From the NCBI GenBank assembly GCA_905221615.1, contig CAJNDT010001000.1, forward strand, positions 38,734 through 102,733: a stretch of 64,000 bases of DNA. Direction: 5' to 3'. The stretch is from Symbiodinium sp. CCMP2592. Its lineage: Eukaryota; Sar; Dinophyceae; Suessiales; Symbiodiniaceae. Positions 1 to 12,872 of this stretch are shown here, piece after piece. Positions within the stretch are counted from its first letter, which is position 1. Each line of letters begins with the position of its first letter. Under the pieces are notes generated by a model. It had not been told where the DNA came from and ran no database searches. It worked only from the letters and a program-made list of their open reading frames with translations. The translations under genes were made by a program, and so were the position numbers.

Positions 1-440
1 GAATATCAGTTCAGTTCAATGTTCGACAGCTTACAAGTTACACACTGTTACAGAATTGAATAACACTGGATAACTCCTGCATAACTACTGATAATACGTA
101 AAGCCGCTTATATTTTTTAACATATGCGACCATGTTCATTAATTGATAGTATGAAGATAATTTGGTTTAATGTCATGTTACTCTCTATAGAGTTCACTTT
201 ACTAGATGAATCAAGTATTCTGATTCTGTATCAGTATCCAGTATCCGAATCATCTTAAAACTGGGACTTGGGTCTGCCGCTGCCCTCCAGTCCCTGGCCT
301 GCCAGTATGAGACCAACAAAGGGGGTGCGCACGCGATTTTGCGCGCGCGCGCGCGCGCGCGCGCAAATATATTAAAAAAAGTAGATTGCGAAAATTTAGA
401 CCCGATTCTCTGGCCTGGCCGGCTGGGCTGTGTCTCAAGC
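1..440. other. AT-rich flank with a (CG)n run
   Basis: No gene is recognisable here. The stretch is AT-rich apart from an alternating CG run at about 340-364. Short open frames across the CG run are low complexity and are not treated as coding. Confidence 0.6.
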
Positions 441-444
441 AGCC

Positions 445-714
445 AGATCCCGGCCGGGTCCGGCTCCTTCATATTTAGTACTGGGCCGGGGTGCTGGCCC
501 GGCCCGGCCCGGGTCCGGCTCCTTCATATTTAGTACTGGGCCGGGGTGCTGGCCCGGACCGGGTCCGGCTCCTTCATATTTAGTACTGGGCCGGGGTGCT
601 GGCCCGGCCCGGACCGGGTCCGGCTCCTTCATATTTAGTACTGGGCAGGGGTGCTGGCCCGGCCCGGACCGGGTCCGGCTCCTTCATATTTAGTACTGGG
701 CCGAGGTCCTGGCG
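445..714. repeat. GC-rich tandem repeat, about 54-60 bp unit
   Basis: Four to five head-to-tail units share the core CTCCTTCATATTTAGTACTG followed by a GGCC-rich spacer of variable length. Length differences between units lie in the CCCGGCC spacer. Frames read through the array give repetitive peptides on both strands, as expected for a repeat and not for a gene. Confidence 0.9.
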
Positions 715-792
715 GCTCCTGGCTCTTCTCTGGCTGTTCATGTTTTGAATTGGGAGACGGTTCCGGGCGACAGAAATGTCTCAATATCTGGT

Positions 793-1430
793 GCTAAAAG
801 TTCTGCTCATGTTTGGGAGTTTGTGCTTTTTCTGGTGCTTTTTCTGGTGCTAAAAGTTCTGCTCCTGTTTGGGAGTTTGTGCTTTTTCTGGTGCTTTTGC
901 TGGTGCTAAAAGTTCTGCTCCTGTTTGGGAATCCTGGTGCTCGAACTTATGCCAAAAGCACAAATCTTGTGCTTTTCGGCTGGTGATTCCTATGACATAG
1001 TTTCTCCGTTTGAGTTTGTGCTTTTTCTTGTGCTCTAGTTTTGAAGTTTGTGCTTTTTTTTCTGCTCATGTTTAGGAGTTTGTGCTTTTTGTTCTGCTCA
1101 TGTTTGGGAGTTTGTGCTTTTTCTAGTGCTTTTGCTCGTGCTAAAAGTTCTGCTCATGTTTGGGAGTTTGTGCTTTTTCTGGTGCTCGGTTGATCCAGTG
1201 TTCAGAAAGAGCGCGGGGCTCTCGCGTCACATTTGTGCGAACGTGATCGACTTTCCTTGTGCTAAAACTTTCGGGCTGGCTCCGAAATTTGTGCTTATGT
1301 TTAGGAGTTTGTGCTTTTTGTTGTGCTCATGTTCAGGAGTTTGTGCTTTTTCTTGTGCTCATGTTTGGGAGTTTGTGCTTTTTCTTCTGCTTTTTCTGGT
1401 GCTAAAACTTCTGCTCCTGTTTCGGAATCC
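793..1430. repeat. Imperfect tandem repeat built on TTTGGGAGTTTGTGCTTTTT
   Basis: The array repeats modules such as TTTGGGAGTTTGTGCTTTTT, CTGGTGCT and AAAAGTTCTGCTC in irregular order. It produces a 214-codon open frame rich in Leu, Phe and Cys and antisense Ser/Lys-rich frames, none of which look like genuine proteins. Copy B carries the same array at 9220-9857. Confidence 0.85.
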
Positions 1431-3330
1431 TTGTGCTCGACATGACTTTTGCAGCCAAGGGACCGCGCCGAGCCGCACGAGGCTGCGCGGTAGCGCTCGC
1501 GAATTTTTTCCAAGCCTCTGGCCTTTCCAAAGCATCCTCTTCGGGCCACTTCGCTGCTCGCAGAGTCCTCTCGGGCAAATGCCATGCCTTGACATATCTG
1601 ACTTTAACAGTCACTGTAGTTTAGAGTCATACTGTGAGTCATACTGTCATACAGTCATACACTCATACACTCATAGTAACAAAGTCACATAATCAAAGAC
1701 GCTGTCTTTCTTGCGAACCCTGGACGCAGCCTTGGACATCTGCGATTGAGACGGATGTGAATGAACTCACTGGGCTGTACTGTTGATAGTGCTTTGTACA
1801 ACACAGCTGGTTTCGCCATGTATTGCAACTCCGCTTTATGCTCACTACCAGAAACTTTGGCCACAGCCCATGGCCATAGGCCGTGACCATGTATGCTACG
1901 CCAACAACACTGCAGCAATGCGGCATGTGATGTGCGTCATGTGTCTTCTTGTCCTCTTCACACAACACAGACACAGGTGCCTGACAAGCCAAGGCCCGCA
2001 CTGAAGCATTTCTGAAGTTAGGTAAAGCAGAAACAGAATCCCTTTTAAGTTAAATTTATGCTTTGAAATTACAACCTCTAACAAAACAATAGAGTATGAC
2101 TATAACTATAACTATGACTATAACTATGACTATAACTTACAGACTTTATAGACTCATAGACTCATAGACTATAAACCCTATAACTGCCTAGAACTATAGT
2201 CTATAACTTAACTTATTGCCGGCCTATAACACTCTACAAATCTTTTACGGAATACGATGATGTTCTGCTACATTGTCCACTGACAATACTGCTTTTGCAC
2301 GACTAGTGAATCCTGAGTTAATCGTCCAATGCGAAAAGTCTGCATTCATGGCCTCAGTAGAATGCGCCGATCCTCATGAGACTCAGGTGGTTCGCATCAT
2401 TGTCGACAGCTGCCCTTGGCCCACCAGTCTCTGATCCTCCACCTGCGTCAGTGGTTCAGCATCTCACCGCGGTCTTCCTTTACAGCATTCAGGCACTTAG
2501 CCTCAAACTGAAGCTGTCTTTCCCTCCTCACATTCCACTGCAGAACTCGGCCCCAGGAATATCATTTGAAATTGACATTGTGACATTGGTACAGGTACAA
2601 AAATAATATAAAATACAAGAAGATTTACAATCATATCTAATGATATAAATGATATAACGATATTAATGATCTGATCCTATAGTATACAGTTAAAATTATA
2701 AGATATTGTATCTATACAGTATACAAAAAAAATAGGCTGGCCACTGGCACGACTACGAGGTAAGCTATGGCAGCGCCTAGGGTCCTATGGTTCCGATATC
2801 TGATATCTACTTCGGTTTCTGAATGACCGGACACCTGTGGGCCTGTGTCAGCAGGATGATGAGGATGAGGGAAAGTCAACAACACAGATCCCGGACACTG
2901 GTCTTTTGAGTCTGAAGTCTATAGTCTATTCTCTATAATCTATACGTTTGGGTCGTCATCTGACTCGTTTGCAAGACTGTGGAATGAAAGTGCATTCGCA
3001 TCTTGCATTCTGCATATGTTCGGATTTCTACCATATAGTCGCTGCGCAACAGCATGCAGCATGTTGCTGTTCAGTGACTGGTTCTAAATGCCCGTGGCAT
3101 TCAGCCGAGGCAAGAATTAAAGAATTGCTGCCGAAAAGTTCCATGGTCCGGGAGTACAGACTCGAGATCTGATTCGACAGATTCAATATGACACGAATGA
3201 TCTGATAGGAGCTGATAGGATTAATGATAGGACATATTATATATACATACATATCATATATGAGTATAAATAGATCTTAAATGTATTGCTCTTATGCTTT
3301 ATGATGAGTTACATATTTATATATACACAC

Positions 3331-3364
<34 letters not shown>

Positions 3365-3742
3365 ATATACCTATTATTGTCTAACATATATATATATACA
3401 GTAGACACTTACATACCATAAATACATTGTCGAACGTGTACCGGCCTGATTTACCATATAACTAACATAAAACTTCATATAACGCAGCACATATAATGTA
3501 TACCTGTATACCGCACACCTTCATCCTTTGTACATGTACCGACATGACCTGCATTAGTGTTGAATTATGAATCATATGTTCATATGTAGTTACAAGTTTT
3601 AAGTTTTAAATAAATTATATAAATTATACAGATACAGTAATTATACATTTTTTATGATGATAAGAAAAAATTAAAATAAGATATGAGAGACTGCTATTCT
3701 GATAGCATCATATGATTCATATGTGCATTGGCATTGCAAAAG

Positions 3743-3922
3743 AAGCGCTCAGGCTGGGGGCACTTCGCGGAAGCCAGCCATCTGGTCTGGCCGAGAGCTG
3801 ACAATGCATAGATTAATTCAAACTGTTGCGCTGCAGAATATTTGCGACTGGCGGCATCTCGGAAGTGCACGATCCTTGGTAAATATACCTAAGAATGAGT
3901 CCAAGCTTAGCTTGGCCATCGG
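3743..3922 (+). CDS. Candidate internal exon, unknown protein
   Basis: An open stretch ends at a strong donor (ATCGG followed by GTAAGT at 3923) and is preceded by an AAAAG acceptor-like site. The open frame gives a peptide ending NESKLSLAIG with normal composition, unlike the AT-rich flanks. The neighbouring exons and the full protein are not resolved. It is conserved in copy B at 12158-12337. Confidence 0.35.
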
Positions 3923-4178
3923 GTAAGTTTCCACGACTTTGTTCGTTGGTTACAGACCGCGATCCATGAAACAGCTTCGGTACCTAGTGCCACTGGCCAA
4001 CCTGACGTACCCACTGGTCGTCATGCACACCATATCCTGTGTACCGCATACTACCTGTACACCGTATATATGACATACCGTACCGCACGTACCGTACCGT
4101 AATATCATAATATACCGTCAGATACCACCGGTACTACCACTCCTATACCGATACCGTATACCGATTCCGAATACACCA

Positions 4179-4457
4179 TTGCGTGCTAACGCATCTGATG
4201 CTGATGCTGCGATGCTGCGTGTGATTCTGAAAAATGCTCGGCCGCGGACAGTGTCAAGAAAACTTGACATATCATACCAAGCAGATTACACAGCCACAGT
4301 AACGGCCGCATTGTTTTGCGATTCTGTTGCGACTCCCAACGATACGCCAACAAGAAATATTGAAATATTGTTTACTGTTGCCATGGAAGAAGTTAAGTGT
4401 TTAGCTGTTAGAAAATGTTTCAGGCAGTACTTTCAGACTTTCAGTCTAGTCTAGTCA
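4179..4457 (+). CDS. Candidate coding segment, unknown protein
   Basis: A 91-codon open frame of normal amino-acid composition follows an ACCGTA-rich spacer. Copy B differs by one base near the start, giving Ser instead of Arg as second residue, and otherwise stays open. Splice boundaries are unclear and no family is recognised. It may be an exon of the same plus-strand gene as the segment at 3743-3922. Confidence 0.3.
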
Positions 4458-4600
4458 TAATATAATATAACATGATCGCTGTGCATCTAGGAAAAAATAT
4501 TACGAGTATGTATGCAGTATGTACGAGTATAATATGTGCGACGCGCGATGAATAAATAGTATTCCTTCTATTAAATATATTCTATATTATATATTTATTA

Positions 4601-4696
4601 CAAGCTGCCCCCACCCTGTGATAGTGGTATAATAGGAATAAAAATAGGGCCCTATTATAATCCTTATAGTCACTATTACAGGGTGGGGGCAGCTTC
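4601..4696. mobile_element. MITE-1 copy (TA-flanked, Stowaway-like)
   Basis: The terminal inverted repeat is (G/C)AAGCTGCCCCCACCCTGT against its complement ending GGGTGGGGGCAGCTTC, with TA on both sides. The interior is a near-palindrome around AGGGCCCT. The element has no coding capacity. TA target duplication and size fit Tc1/mariner-derived MITEs. Copy B lacks 16 bp near the left end. Confidence 0.9.
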
Positions 4697-5490
4697 TAAT
4701 ATATTTACTGAAAACCAAAATGGCCTGTGGTCGTGCTGCCCAGCAACAAACCACAGCAGCCGCTGCCGCCAACACCAGCACCAACAACGACAACAACAAC
4801 AGAGGTAACAGAGGCAACAAAATGCTCGGGCTCCTCGAACTTCTGCAGAGTGGGGAATCCTACCCAAACCACAACGCTTGGGAGTTTGCACTGCCCAAAG
4901 AGCCTTGGCTTTCCTGTAGAATTAACTCAGTCTTTAACCCTGCAGGGATTCCCATAGCCTGATAGCCAGACGCCATAGCCTTAGGCGAAATCGAGGACAG
5001 CCCAACGTTCATACCATCATCACATCCTACAAGAACGACTCACGACGAGGAAACTTTACTACTCTAGCCCTACCTGAGTAGCGCTTTGAAAGTCCTGGGT
5101 TCTCGATTTCGATCGAAGGTTCGGGGTTTTGGAATTTCGAAACACCAGGGTGTACACCGTGTACTGTATACTGTATACATGTATACCGTACCGTATACCT
5201 GTACGCTTATATATACAGATAAGATACAGGATATGATGTACTGGTATACGGTATATGTATACAGTACATACAGTCAAGAATGACTGGCACAGAGGTGCTC
5301 TGCGGCTGATATGAGGGCGGCGATACGGCGATACACAGCGATAGGCGATAGGCGATAATCCATGGAAAGGCTGGGGACTAAATGCATACAGTAGATAATG
5401 ATGGATCCTGGATACAGTATACAGTATATAATACGGTATATGACATGTGATATGTCATGTCATGATATGTCGTCATATGGTCTAGCCTTA

Positions 5491-5603
5491 GAAGGGGCCA
5501 CCACCCTGTAATAGTGACCATAAGGATTATATAATTATATAGGATTATATTAGCGCCCTATTATATTCCTATTATACCACTATTACAGGGTGGGGGCAGC
5601 TTC
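5491..5603. mobile_element. MITE-1 copy
   Basis: Same family: CCACCCTGTAATAGTG on the left, CACTATTACAGGGTGGGGGC on the right, TA on both sides. The left terminus is diverged (GAAGGGGCCA). Confidence 0.9.
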
Positions 5604-5726
5604 TAAGGTCTAGCTATGCCAGACGTAACCGAGAATAAAGCTAAAACGCTGAGGTGCTCCTAGGAAACTTCAAAAAGGCTTCAGGCTTGCCTATGGACTG
5701 GGAGCAGCGCACTTAGTTGTCCCCAG

Positions 5727-5882
5727 AAACAACGATGCCCGAGGATATGCAGGAATTCGCAGTGTCCTGTTTCCCTGGCACCCAGATAGCTGGGTCTATG
5801 GCGATGCGTGTTGCAGCTGCCACTTTGGATATGGCCCGGCTGAGAAATGCGGCGCATGGGCTGACTGTCGTAGTACCATGAG
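5727..5882 (+). CDS. Candidate exon after a TTGTCCCCAG acceptor
   Basis: A pyrimidine-rich acceptor (TTAGTTGTCCCCAG) precedes a stretch open in two plus-strand frames. One starts MPEDMQEF and is helix-like; the other is Cys-rich (DACCSCHFGYGPAEKC). The choice between frames and the downstream donor cannot be settled by eye. Overlapping minus-strand frames are also open, so confidence is low. It is conserved at 14126-14281. Confidence 0.25.
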
Positions 5883-6533
5883 GCATTCATAGTCGCACAG
5901 CAGCACCCTAGAAAAATGGCACACACAGGGGGCACCTGCCCTAGGTCCTAGGCATGAGCTACCCGGAACTTCATCATACTGAATCATAGGAATCTGAATC
6001 ATTCATACAACCAAGCAATAGTCAACAGTAAGCAGTAAGCAGCTCTACGGTGATATGCTATGGCCTGGCTATGGCTATGTAAGTATGTAATAGTAATAGC
6101 TATATTTGAATATATTTAAATGTATCTGTATCTGTATCTGTATAGTCTGTATGGTTTATATTATATAGATAGCCCAAACGTATTTGCATCCTATTCAACA
6201 GCCTCTGAACAGCTTCTCAAGCCTCTAACTGCTAGCTCTTGAGTCACAGCTCATCATACCGAATCATACCTGATGTGGACTTGCTACAACTCACACAACC
6301 TGCAAGTTACAGTGGGGTACCGGGGTAATATACATGATGGACATGCGACATGCATTCAATTCACAACAAAGTATCGCAAAGGTTACCATACAACAGCTAC
6401 CGCTGTGTGTGACTGTTCTAGCGCAAATCTTCCCTCCTGTCCACACTGCCGCTGCTGCTACAGTATTGTAATGTACTGACTGTATTGTCGGTCGGTCCCA
6501 TGACTCACCCGCAGCTTCCACTCACATGCCTTA

Positions 6534-6652
6534 GAAGCTGCGCCCACCCTGTAATTGGAATATAATCGGGCCCTAATATAATCCTTATAAACTTATAGAC
6601 TTATAGACTTATAGACTTATACTCACTATTATTACAGGGTGGGGGCACCTTC
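6534..6652. mobile_element. MITE-1 copy with internal CTTATAGA repeats
   Basis: TA-flanked GAAGCTGCGCCCACCCTGTA and the matching right end. The interior carries four CTTATAGA-type units. Copy A lacks 11 bp (AGTGGTATAAT) that copy B retains at the subterminal position. Confidence 0.9.
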
Positions 6653-7702
6653 TAACACACGCCGCTCACATGCCATGCCAAACACATGACATGTCAAAGA
6701 CATCACAGTATCATGACTCTTGTCACTTCAGCGACCACGGCATCGAAGCAGTCCACCCACATCCCAATTCGGCAGCTCCTGCAAAAGTAGCAGCTCAAAC
6801 CCAATTGCGAATCACTGAATCACTGACTATTAAACCACTACCTGAACAGCCTAGACACCTAAACAGCCTAGCCTAGACACTAGAACCGCTGGCAGTTAGA
6901 TCGAGGAATTCGCTGTTCAAAGACGCAATCGGCAAAACCATTGCTGACTGACTTGCCTGCTACGAGCTACTCCGAAGGCTTTGGTGACTACCGACTGTCT
7001 AGCATGCTTTACTTCTTCTACTTTTACTTCTTCTGCTCATGCTACTACTAGGACAAGTGCTACTACGCCGACGACTATTTCTACTACTCCTGCTGCTGCT
7101 TGGACAACAAAAAAAATGTCGACGACACCTGCTACTACGACTAGTATCACCACCTACTAGTATTACTAGTACCACCACGACGACGACACAAGTCATGAGC
7201 ATCGGAAAGTCAGGCTGTTCATGTCTACGTGTGTATATACATACGCATGTAAATTATATGCGACGGCATGAACAATAAGGCCTCCCTTGTGAGATCATGC
7301 TTGCCACTTGCACAGATTCCCGTGAAAGGTCACTGACTTCAGCCCCCCAGCAGACACGTTAGCTCAATGTCCTGCTGTCATACGCCCCGGGCAGAGCGAG
7401 TTGGCTTTAAGGGGCTGCTCCAGCACGGCAAGACATGATCGGCCCCAGACACGGCCAGAGTCTGTGCGGGGTGGCATTTAAAGAGCCCGTGCCATGCCTC
7501 CGCTAGGTAAGGCCAACATATTGACGAAAATCGGAACAAGCAGAGCTATGGTATGCACAAGGCATGTATGAATGTATGCATGTGTGTATGTATCTGTCTA
7601 CATCTGTGTCTCTGGTGTGTGGTGGCTTGAACACAACACAAAAGGCAATGATAGGACGGTGACGTGTTGATAAAGATGGTTCTGGTTGGATGGCAACACA
7701 AC

Positions 7703-7837
7703 CTGCAGAGTTCGATGCCCGCCCACTTTGTCAGCTACTGAGCAGCTACTGTCTCTGTGTACAAGATGCAAAAGCCACAGGCCTTCATTCTGGAACGACG
7801 GGTGCAAAATGGCGCCCCACGCAGGCTCGAATGGCAC
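7703..7837 (-). CDS. Candidate internal exon, 45 codons
   Basis: The minus strand reads a TTTGAG acceptor, then 45 open codons beginning VPFEPAWGAILHPSFQ, then a CTGCAG/GTTGTG donor. Composition is protein-like. The phase is 0/0, so it does not join directly to the exon at 8337-8506, which ends in phase 1; another exon must lie between if they belong to one gene. The product is unknown. Confidence 0.4.
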
Positions 7838-8336
7838 CTCAAATATCAAGATTGAACAAATCCCGCGCAGGCCACACACATCCAGTAATTAAGTGGTTCC
7901 GCAGCCTAGGAGAGTCACGGGCCACAATGATCCCTGTCTACATTGCTATCTGAGGCTCATGACTCATAACTCATAACATAATATTTATTCGGTTACGTGC
8001 AAATAGAACTAGTAGTAGAAGTCGTTGAAAATGTGTCGCCCAATTGGTCTCTGAGGAGTCTATGAGATATGATATCGCGACGATATGATGTGAGATAGAT
8101 AAGTTAGATAAGTAAGTTTTAGGTAAGTACCCACAAGCACCCACAACCCAAGACTGGTTTTCGCACTCGACTCAAGTGTTCTTGGACAGGATAACCGCAC
8201 GCGAAATTGTTTCTCCCGATTCTTAAATTGCCGAACAAACTACTATAGACTATCACACTGGCTACTATCACAGACTATCACTATCACTGAGACTATCACT
8301 ATCACTGCACTATCAAACTACTCCTACTCAGCTTAC

Positions 8337-8506
8337 TCATTATGATGTCGCGTAAACCCTGGAAGCCCACAGCAGGCTTGCCTTCGTGTCCGTGTTCACG
8401 GTCCACGTGCACAGTGGTGCCAGCTATGCGCTTGCTCTTCTGGAACAGAGCGTAGGTGTTGAAGGCTTTCTGGTAATACACATTGTAACCCTCGGGCAGC
8501 GGCCAC
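8337..8506 (-). CDS. Internal exon of an unidentified gene
   Basis: This is the best-supported exon in the duplicated segment. The minus strand shows a CTTGTACAG acceptor, 56 codons plus one base on each side, and a consensus donor (ATGA followed by GTAAGC). The peptide begins WPLPEGYNVYYQKAF and contains HVDREHGHEG, with ordinary globular composition. The whole exon is retained in copy B at 16747-16916. I do not recognise the family. Confidence 0.55.
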
Positions 8507-9073
8507 CTGTACAAGGATTGAGAATCATTAACACTAATTACTAATTACCATCATTGCATTGTGAGGACTCTTCCCCCGTCGCTAGATACAAAACCTCGTT
8601 GAGCCTTGTTGGTTGCTTTGCAGCAATTTTGTCAGCCTAGTCTTCTGAATCAAATTTGACTAGTCCATGGCTTCCATAGGATGGGACTTTATAAGGATTG
8701 GCTGGCTTTGATACGCTCAAAGTCGAGGGGTGGCTTGGCTCTGGCACACTGGGAAAGGAGGCAGTTTGGCTGGCTGTTGCAGGCTCTGTGGGTTGGGTTG
8801 GACAGCTAGACAGTGGATGCTTCGTATCATGGCTGCTGTGGAATCACACAAGAAATCGGGCTGCTGGGAATAACGCTCAGGGTTGCCGGGTTACCAACAG
8901 TCGGCGAGTTCTGGATTTCTATTTCAGTTAGCTCTTTGAATTAATATAGTTGCTTCAGCAATTGATTGCAGGCTACAAATGGTCGGTCTGTCAAAGGTTC
9001 TGACCTGATATGAAGCTGCCCCACAGACAATCGATTGCCTTGGCTGTTGAGCTTGCCTAGTAGAGGGACGACA

Positions 9074-9173
9074 NNNNNNNNNNNNNNNNNNNNNNNNNNN
9101 NNNNNNNNNNNNNNNNNNNNNNNNNNNNNNNNNNNNNNNNNNNNNNNNNNNNNNNNNNNNNNNNNNNNNNNNN
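9074..9173. other. Assembly gap, exactly 100 N
   Basis: A run of exactly 100 N, the conventional placeholder for a gap of unknown size. It separates two nearly identical 8.3-kb sequences. Confidence 1.
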
Positions 9174-9219
9174 GAATTGGGAGACGGTTCCGGGCGACAG
9201 AAATGTCTCAATATCTGGT

Positions 9220-9857
9220 GCTAAAAGTTCTGCTCATGTTTGGGAGTTTGTGCTTTTTCTGGTGCTTTTTCTGGTGCTAAAAGTTCTGCTCCTGTTTGGG
9301 AGTTTGTGCTTTTTCTGGTGCTTTTGCTGGTGCTAAAAGTTCTGCTCCTGTTTGGGAATCCTGGTGCTCGAACTTATGCCAAAAGCACAAATCTTGTGCT
9401 TTTCGGCTGGTGATTCCTATGACATAGTTTCTCCGTTTGAGTTTGTGCTTTTTCTTGTGCTCTAGTTTTGAAGTTTGTGCTTTTTTTTCTGCTCATGTTT
9501 AGGAGTTTGTGCTTTTTGTTCTTCTCATGTTTGGGAGTTTGTGCTTTTTCTAGTGCTTTTGCTCGTGCTAAAAGTTCTGCTCATGTTTGGGAGTTTGTGC
9601 TTTTTCTGGTGCTCGGTTGATCCAGTGTTCAGAAAGAGCGCGGGGCTCTCGCGTCACATTTGTGCGAACGTGATCGACTTTCCTTGTGCTAAAACTTTCG
9701 GGCTGGCTCCGAAATTTGTGCTTATGTTTAGGAGTTTGTGCTTTTTGTTGTGCTCATGTTCAGGAGTTTGTGCTTTTTCTTGTGCTCATGTTTGGGAGTT
9801 TGTGCTTTTTCTTCTGCTTTTTCTGGTGCTAAAACTTCTGCTCCTGTTTCGGAATCC
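9220..9857. repeat. Imperfect tandem repeat, copy B
   Basis: Copy B counterpart of the array at 793-1430, with a T for G difference near 9529. Confidence 0.85.
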
Positions 9858-12157
9858 TTGTGCTCGACATGACTTTTGCAGCCAAGGGACCGCGCCGAGC
9901 CGCACGAGGCTGCGCGGTAGCGCTCGCGAATTTTTTCCAAGCCTCTGGCCTTTCCAAAGCATCCTCTTCGGGCCACTTCGCTGCTCGCAGAGTCCTCTCG
10001 GGCAAATGCCATGCCTTGACATATCTGACTTTAACAGTCACTGTAGTTTAGAGTCATACTGTGAGTCATACTGTCATACAGTCATACACTCATACACTCA
10101 TAGTAACAAAGTCACATAATCAAAGACGCTGTCTTTCTTGCGAACCCTGGACGCAGCCTTGGACATCTGCGATTGAGACGGATGTGAATGAACTCACTGG
10201 GCTGTACTGTTGATAGTGCTTTGTACAACACAGCTGGTTTCGCCATGTATTGCAACTCCGCTTTATGCTCACTACCAGAAACTTTGGCCACAGCCCATGG
10301 CCATAGGCCGTGACCATGTATGCTACGCCAACAACACTGCAGCAATGCGGCATGTGATGTGCGTCATGTGTCTTCTTGTCCTCTTCACACAACACAGACA
10401 CAGGTGCCTGACAAGCCAAGGCCCGCACTGAAGCATTTCTGAAGTTAGGTAAAGCAGAAACAGAATCCCTTTTAAGTTAAATTTATGCTTTGAAATTACA
10501 ACCTCTAACAAAACAATAGAGTATGACTATAACTATAACTATGACTATAACTATGACTATAACTTACAGACTTTATAGACTCATAGACTCATAGACTATA
10601 AACCCTATAACTGCCTAGAACTATAGTCTATAACTTAACTTATTGCCGGCCTATAACACTCTACAAATCTTTTACGGAATACGATGATGTTCTGCTACAT
10701 TGTCCACTGACAATACTGCTTTTGCACGACTAGTGAATCCTGAGTTAATCGTCCAATGCGAAAAGTCTGCATTCATGGCCTCAGTAGAATGCGCCGATCC
10801 TCATGAGACTCAGGTGGTTCGCATCATTGTCGACAGCTGCCCTTGGCCCACCAGTCTCTGATCCTCCACCTGCGTCAGTGGTTCAGCATCTCACCGCGGT
10901 CTTCCTTTACAGCATTCAGGCACTTAGCCTCAAACTGAAGCTGTCTTTCCCTCCTCACATTCCACTGCAGAACTCGGCCCCAGGAATATAATTTGATATT
11001 GACATTGTGACATTGGTACAGGTACAAAAATAATATAAAATACAAGAAGATTTACAATCATATCTAATGATATAAATGATATAACGATATTAATGATCTG
11101 ATCCTATAGTATACAGTTAAAATTATAAGATATTGTATCTATACAGTATACAAAAAAAATAGGCTGGCCACTGGCACGACTACGAGGTAAGCTATGGCAG
11201 CGCCTAGGGTCCTATGGTTCCGATATCTGATATCTACTTCGGTTTCTGAATGACCGGACACCTGTGGGCCTGTGTCAGCAGGATGATGAGGATGAGGGAA
11301 AGTCAACAACACAGATCCCGGACACTGGTCTTTTGAGTCTGAAGTCTATAGTCTATTCTCTATAATCTATACGTTTGGGTCGTCATCTGACTCGTTTGCA
11401 AGACTGTGGAATGAAAGTGCATTCGCATCTTGCATTCTGCATATGTTCGGATTTCTACCATATAGTCGCTGCGCAACAGCATGCAGCATGTTGCTGTTCA
11501 GTGACTGGTTCTAAATGCCCGTGGCATTCAGCCGAGGCAAGAATTAAAGAATTGCTGCCGAAAAGTTCCATGGTCCGGGAGTACAGACTCGAGATCTGAT
11601 TCGACAGATTCAATATGACACGAATGATCTGATAGGAGCTGATAGGATTAATGATAGGACATATTATATATACATACATATCATATATGAGTATAAATAG
11701 ATCTTAAATGTATTGCTCTTATGCTTTATGATGAGTTACATATTTATATATACACACATTATATATATATATATATATTTTATATACCTATTATTGTCTA
11801 ACATATATATATACAGTATACACTTACATACCATAAATACATTGTCGAACGTGTACCGGCCTGATTTACCATATAACTAACATAAAACTTCATATAACGC
11901 AGCACATATAATGTATACCTGTATACCGCACACCTTCATCCTTTGTACATGTACCGACATGACGAGGATTAGTGTTGAATTATGAATCATATGTTCATAT
12001 GTAGTTATAAGTTTTAAGTTTTAAATAAATTATATAAATTATACAGATACAGTAATTATACATTTTTTATGATGATAAGAAAAAATTAAAATAAGATATG
12101 AGAGACTGCTATTCTGATAGCATCATATGATTCATATGTGCATTGGCATTGCAAAAG

Positions 12158-12337
12158 AAGCGCTCAGGCTGGGGGCACTTCGCGGAAGCCAGCCATCTGG
12201 TCTGGCCGAGAGCTGACAATGCATAGATTAATTCAAACTGTTGCGCTGCAGAATATTTGCGACTGGCGGCATCTCGGAAGTGCACGATCCTTGGTAAATA
12301 TACCTAAGAATGAGTCCAAGCTTAGCTTGGCCATCGG
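12158..12337 (+). CDS. Candidate internal exon, copy B
   Basis: Counterpart of 3743-3922 (offset 8415), with the donor GTAAGT preserved. Confidence 0.35.
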
Positions 12338-12593
12338 GTAAGTTTCCACGACTTTGTTCGTTGGTTACAGACCGCGATCCATGAAACAGCTTCGGTACCT
12401 AGTGCCACTGGCCAACCTGACGTACCCACTGGTCGTCATGCACACCATATCCTGTGTACCGCATACTACCTGTACACCGTATATATGACATACCGTACCG
12501 CACGTACCGTACCGTAATATCATATTATACCGTCAGATACCACCGGTACTACCACTCCTATACCGATACCGTATACCGATTCCGAATACACCA

Positions 12594-12872
12594 TTGAGTG
12601 CTAACGCATCTGATGCTGATGCTGCGATGCTGCGTGTGATTCTGAAAAATGCTCGGCCGCGGACAGTGTCAAGAAAACTTGACATATCATACCAAGCAGA
12701 TTACACAGCCACAGTAACGGCCGCATTGTTTTGCGATTCTGTTGCGACTCCCAACGATACGCCAACAAGAAATATTGAAATATTGTTTACGGTTGCCATG
12801 GAAGAAGTTAAGTGTTTAGCTGTTAGAAAATGTTTCAGGCAGTACTTTCAGACTTTCAGTCTAGTCTAGTCA
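12594..12872 (+). CDS. Candidate coding segment, copy B
   Basis: Counterpart of 4179-4457, open throughout, differing by a few bases. Confidence 0.3.

Larger units (their letters stand above)
745..9073. repeat. Copy A of an 8.3-kb duplicated segment (abuts N gap)
   Basis: This segment matches 9174-17482 almost base for base. The offset moves from 8427 to 8415 at a TA microsatellite (about 3335-3361), to 8399 at a 16-bp deletion inside a MITE, and to 8410 at an 11-bp insertion inside another MITE. Scattered single-base differences are seen, for example near 1102, 2557-2566, 3549-3552 and 4185. Copy A ends exactly at the N gap and copy B begins exactly after it. That is the signature of two overlapping contigs that were not merged; a true tandem duplication is the alternative. 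Confidence 0.95.

Noticed and set aside
1048-1692. 214-codon Leu/Phe/Cys-rich frame resembling a membrane protein (also at 9475-10119)
   Set aside because: The hydrophobicity comes from the GTGCTTTTT tandem repeat, and antisense frames are equally open.
4601-4696. Rho-independent terminator or stem-loop RNA gene
   Set aside because: The same palindrome recurs at many unrelated loci with TA flanks, which identifies a MITE.
4720-4962. Gln/Asn/Thr-rich plus-strand frame beside a MITE (also at 13119-13361)
   Set aside because: Two overlapping frames are equally open over a CAA/CAG run; no splice or start evidence favours either.
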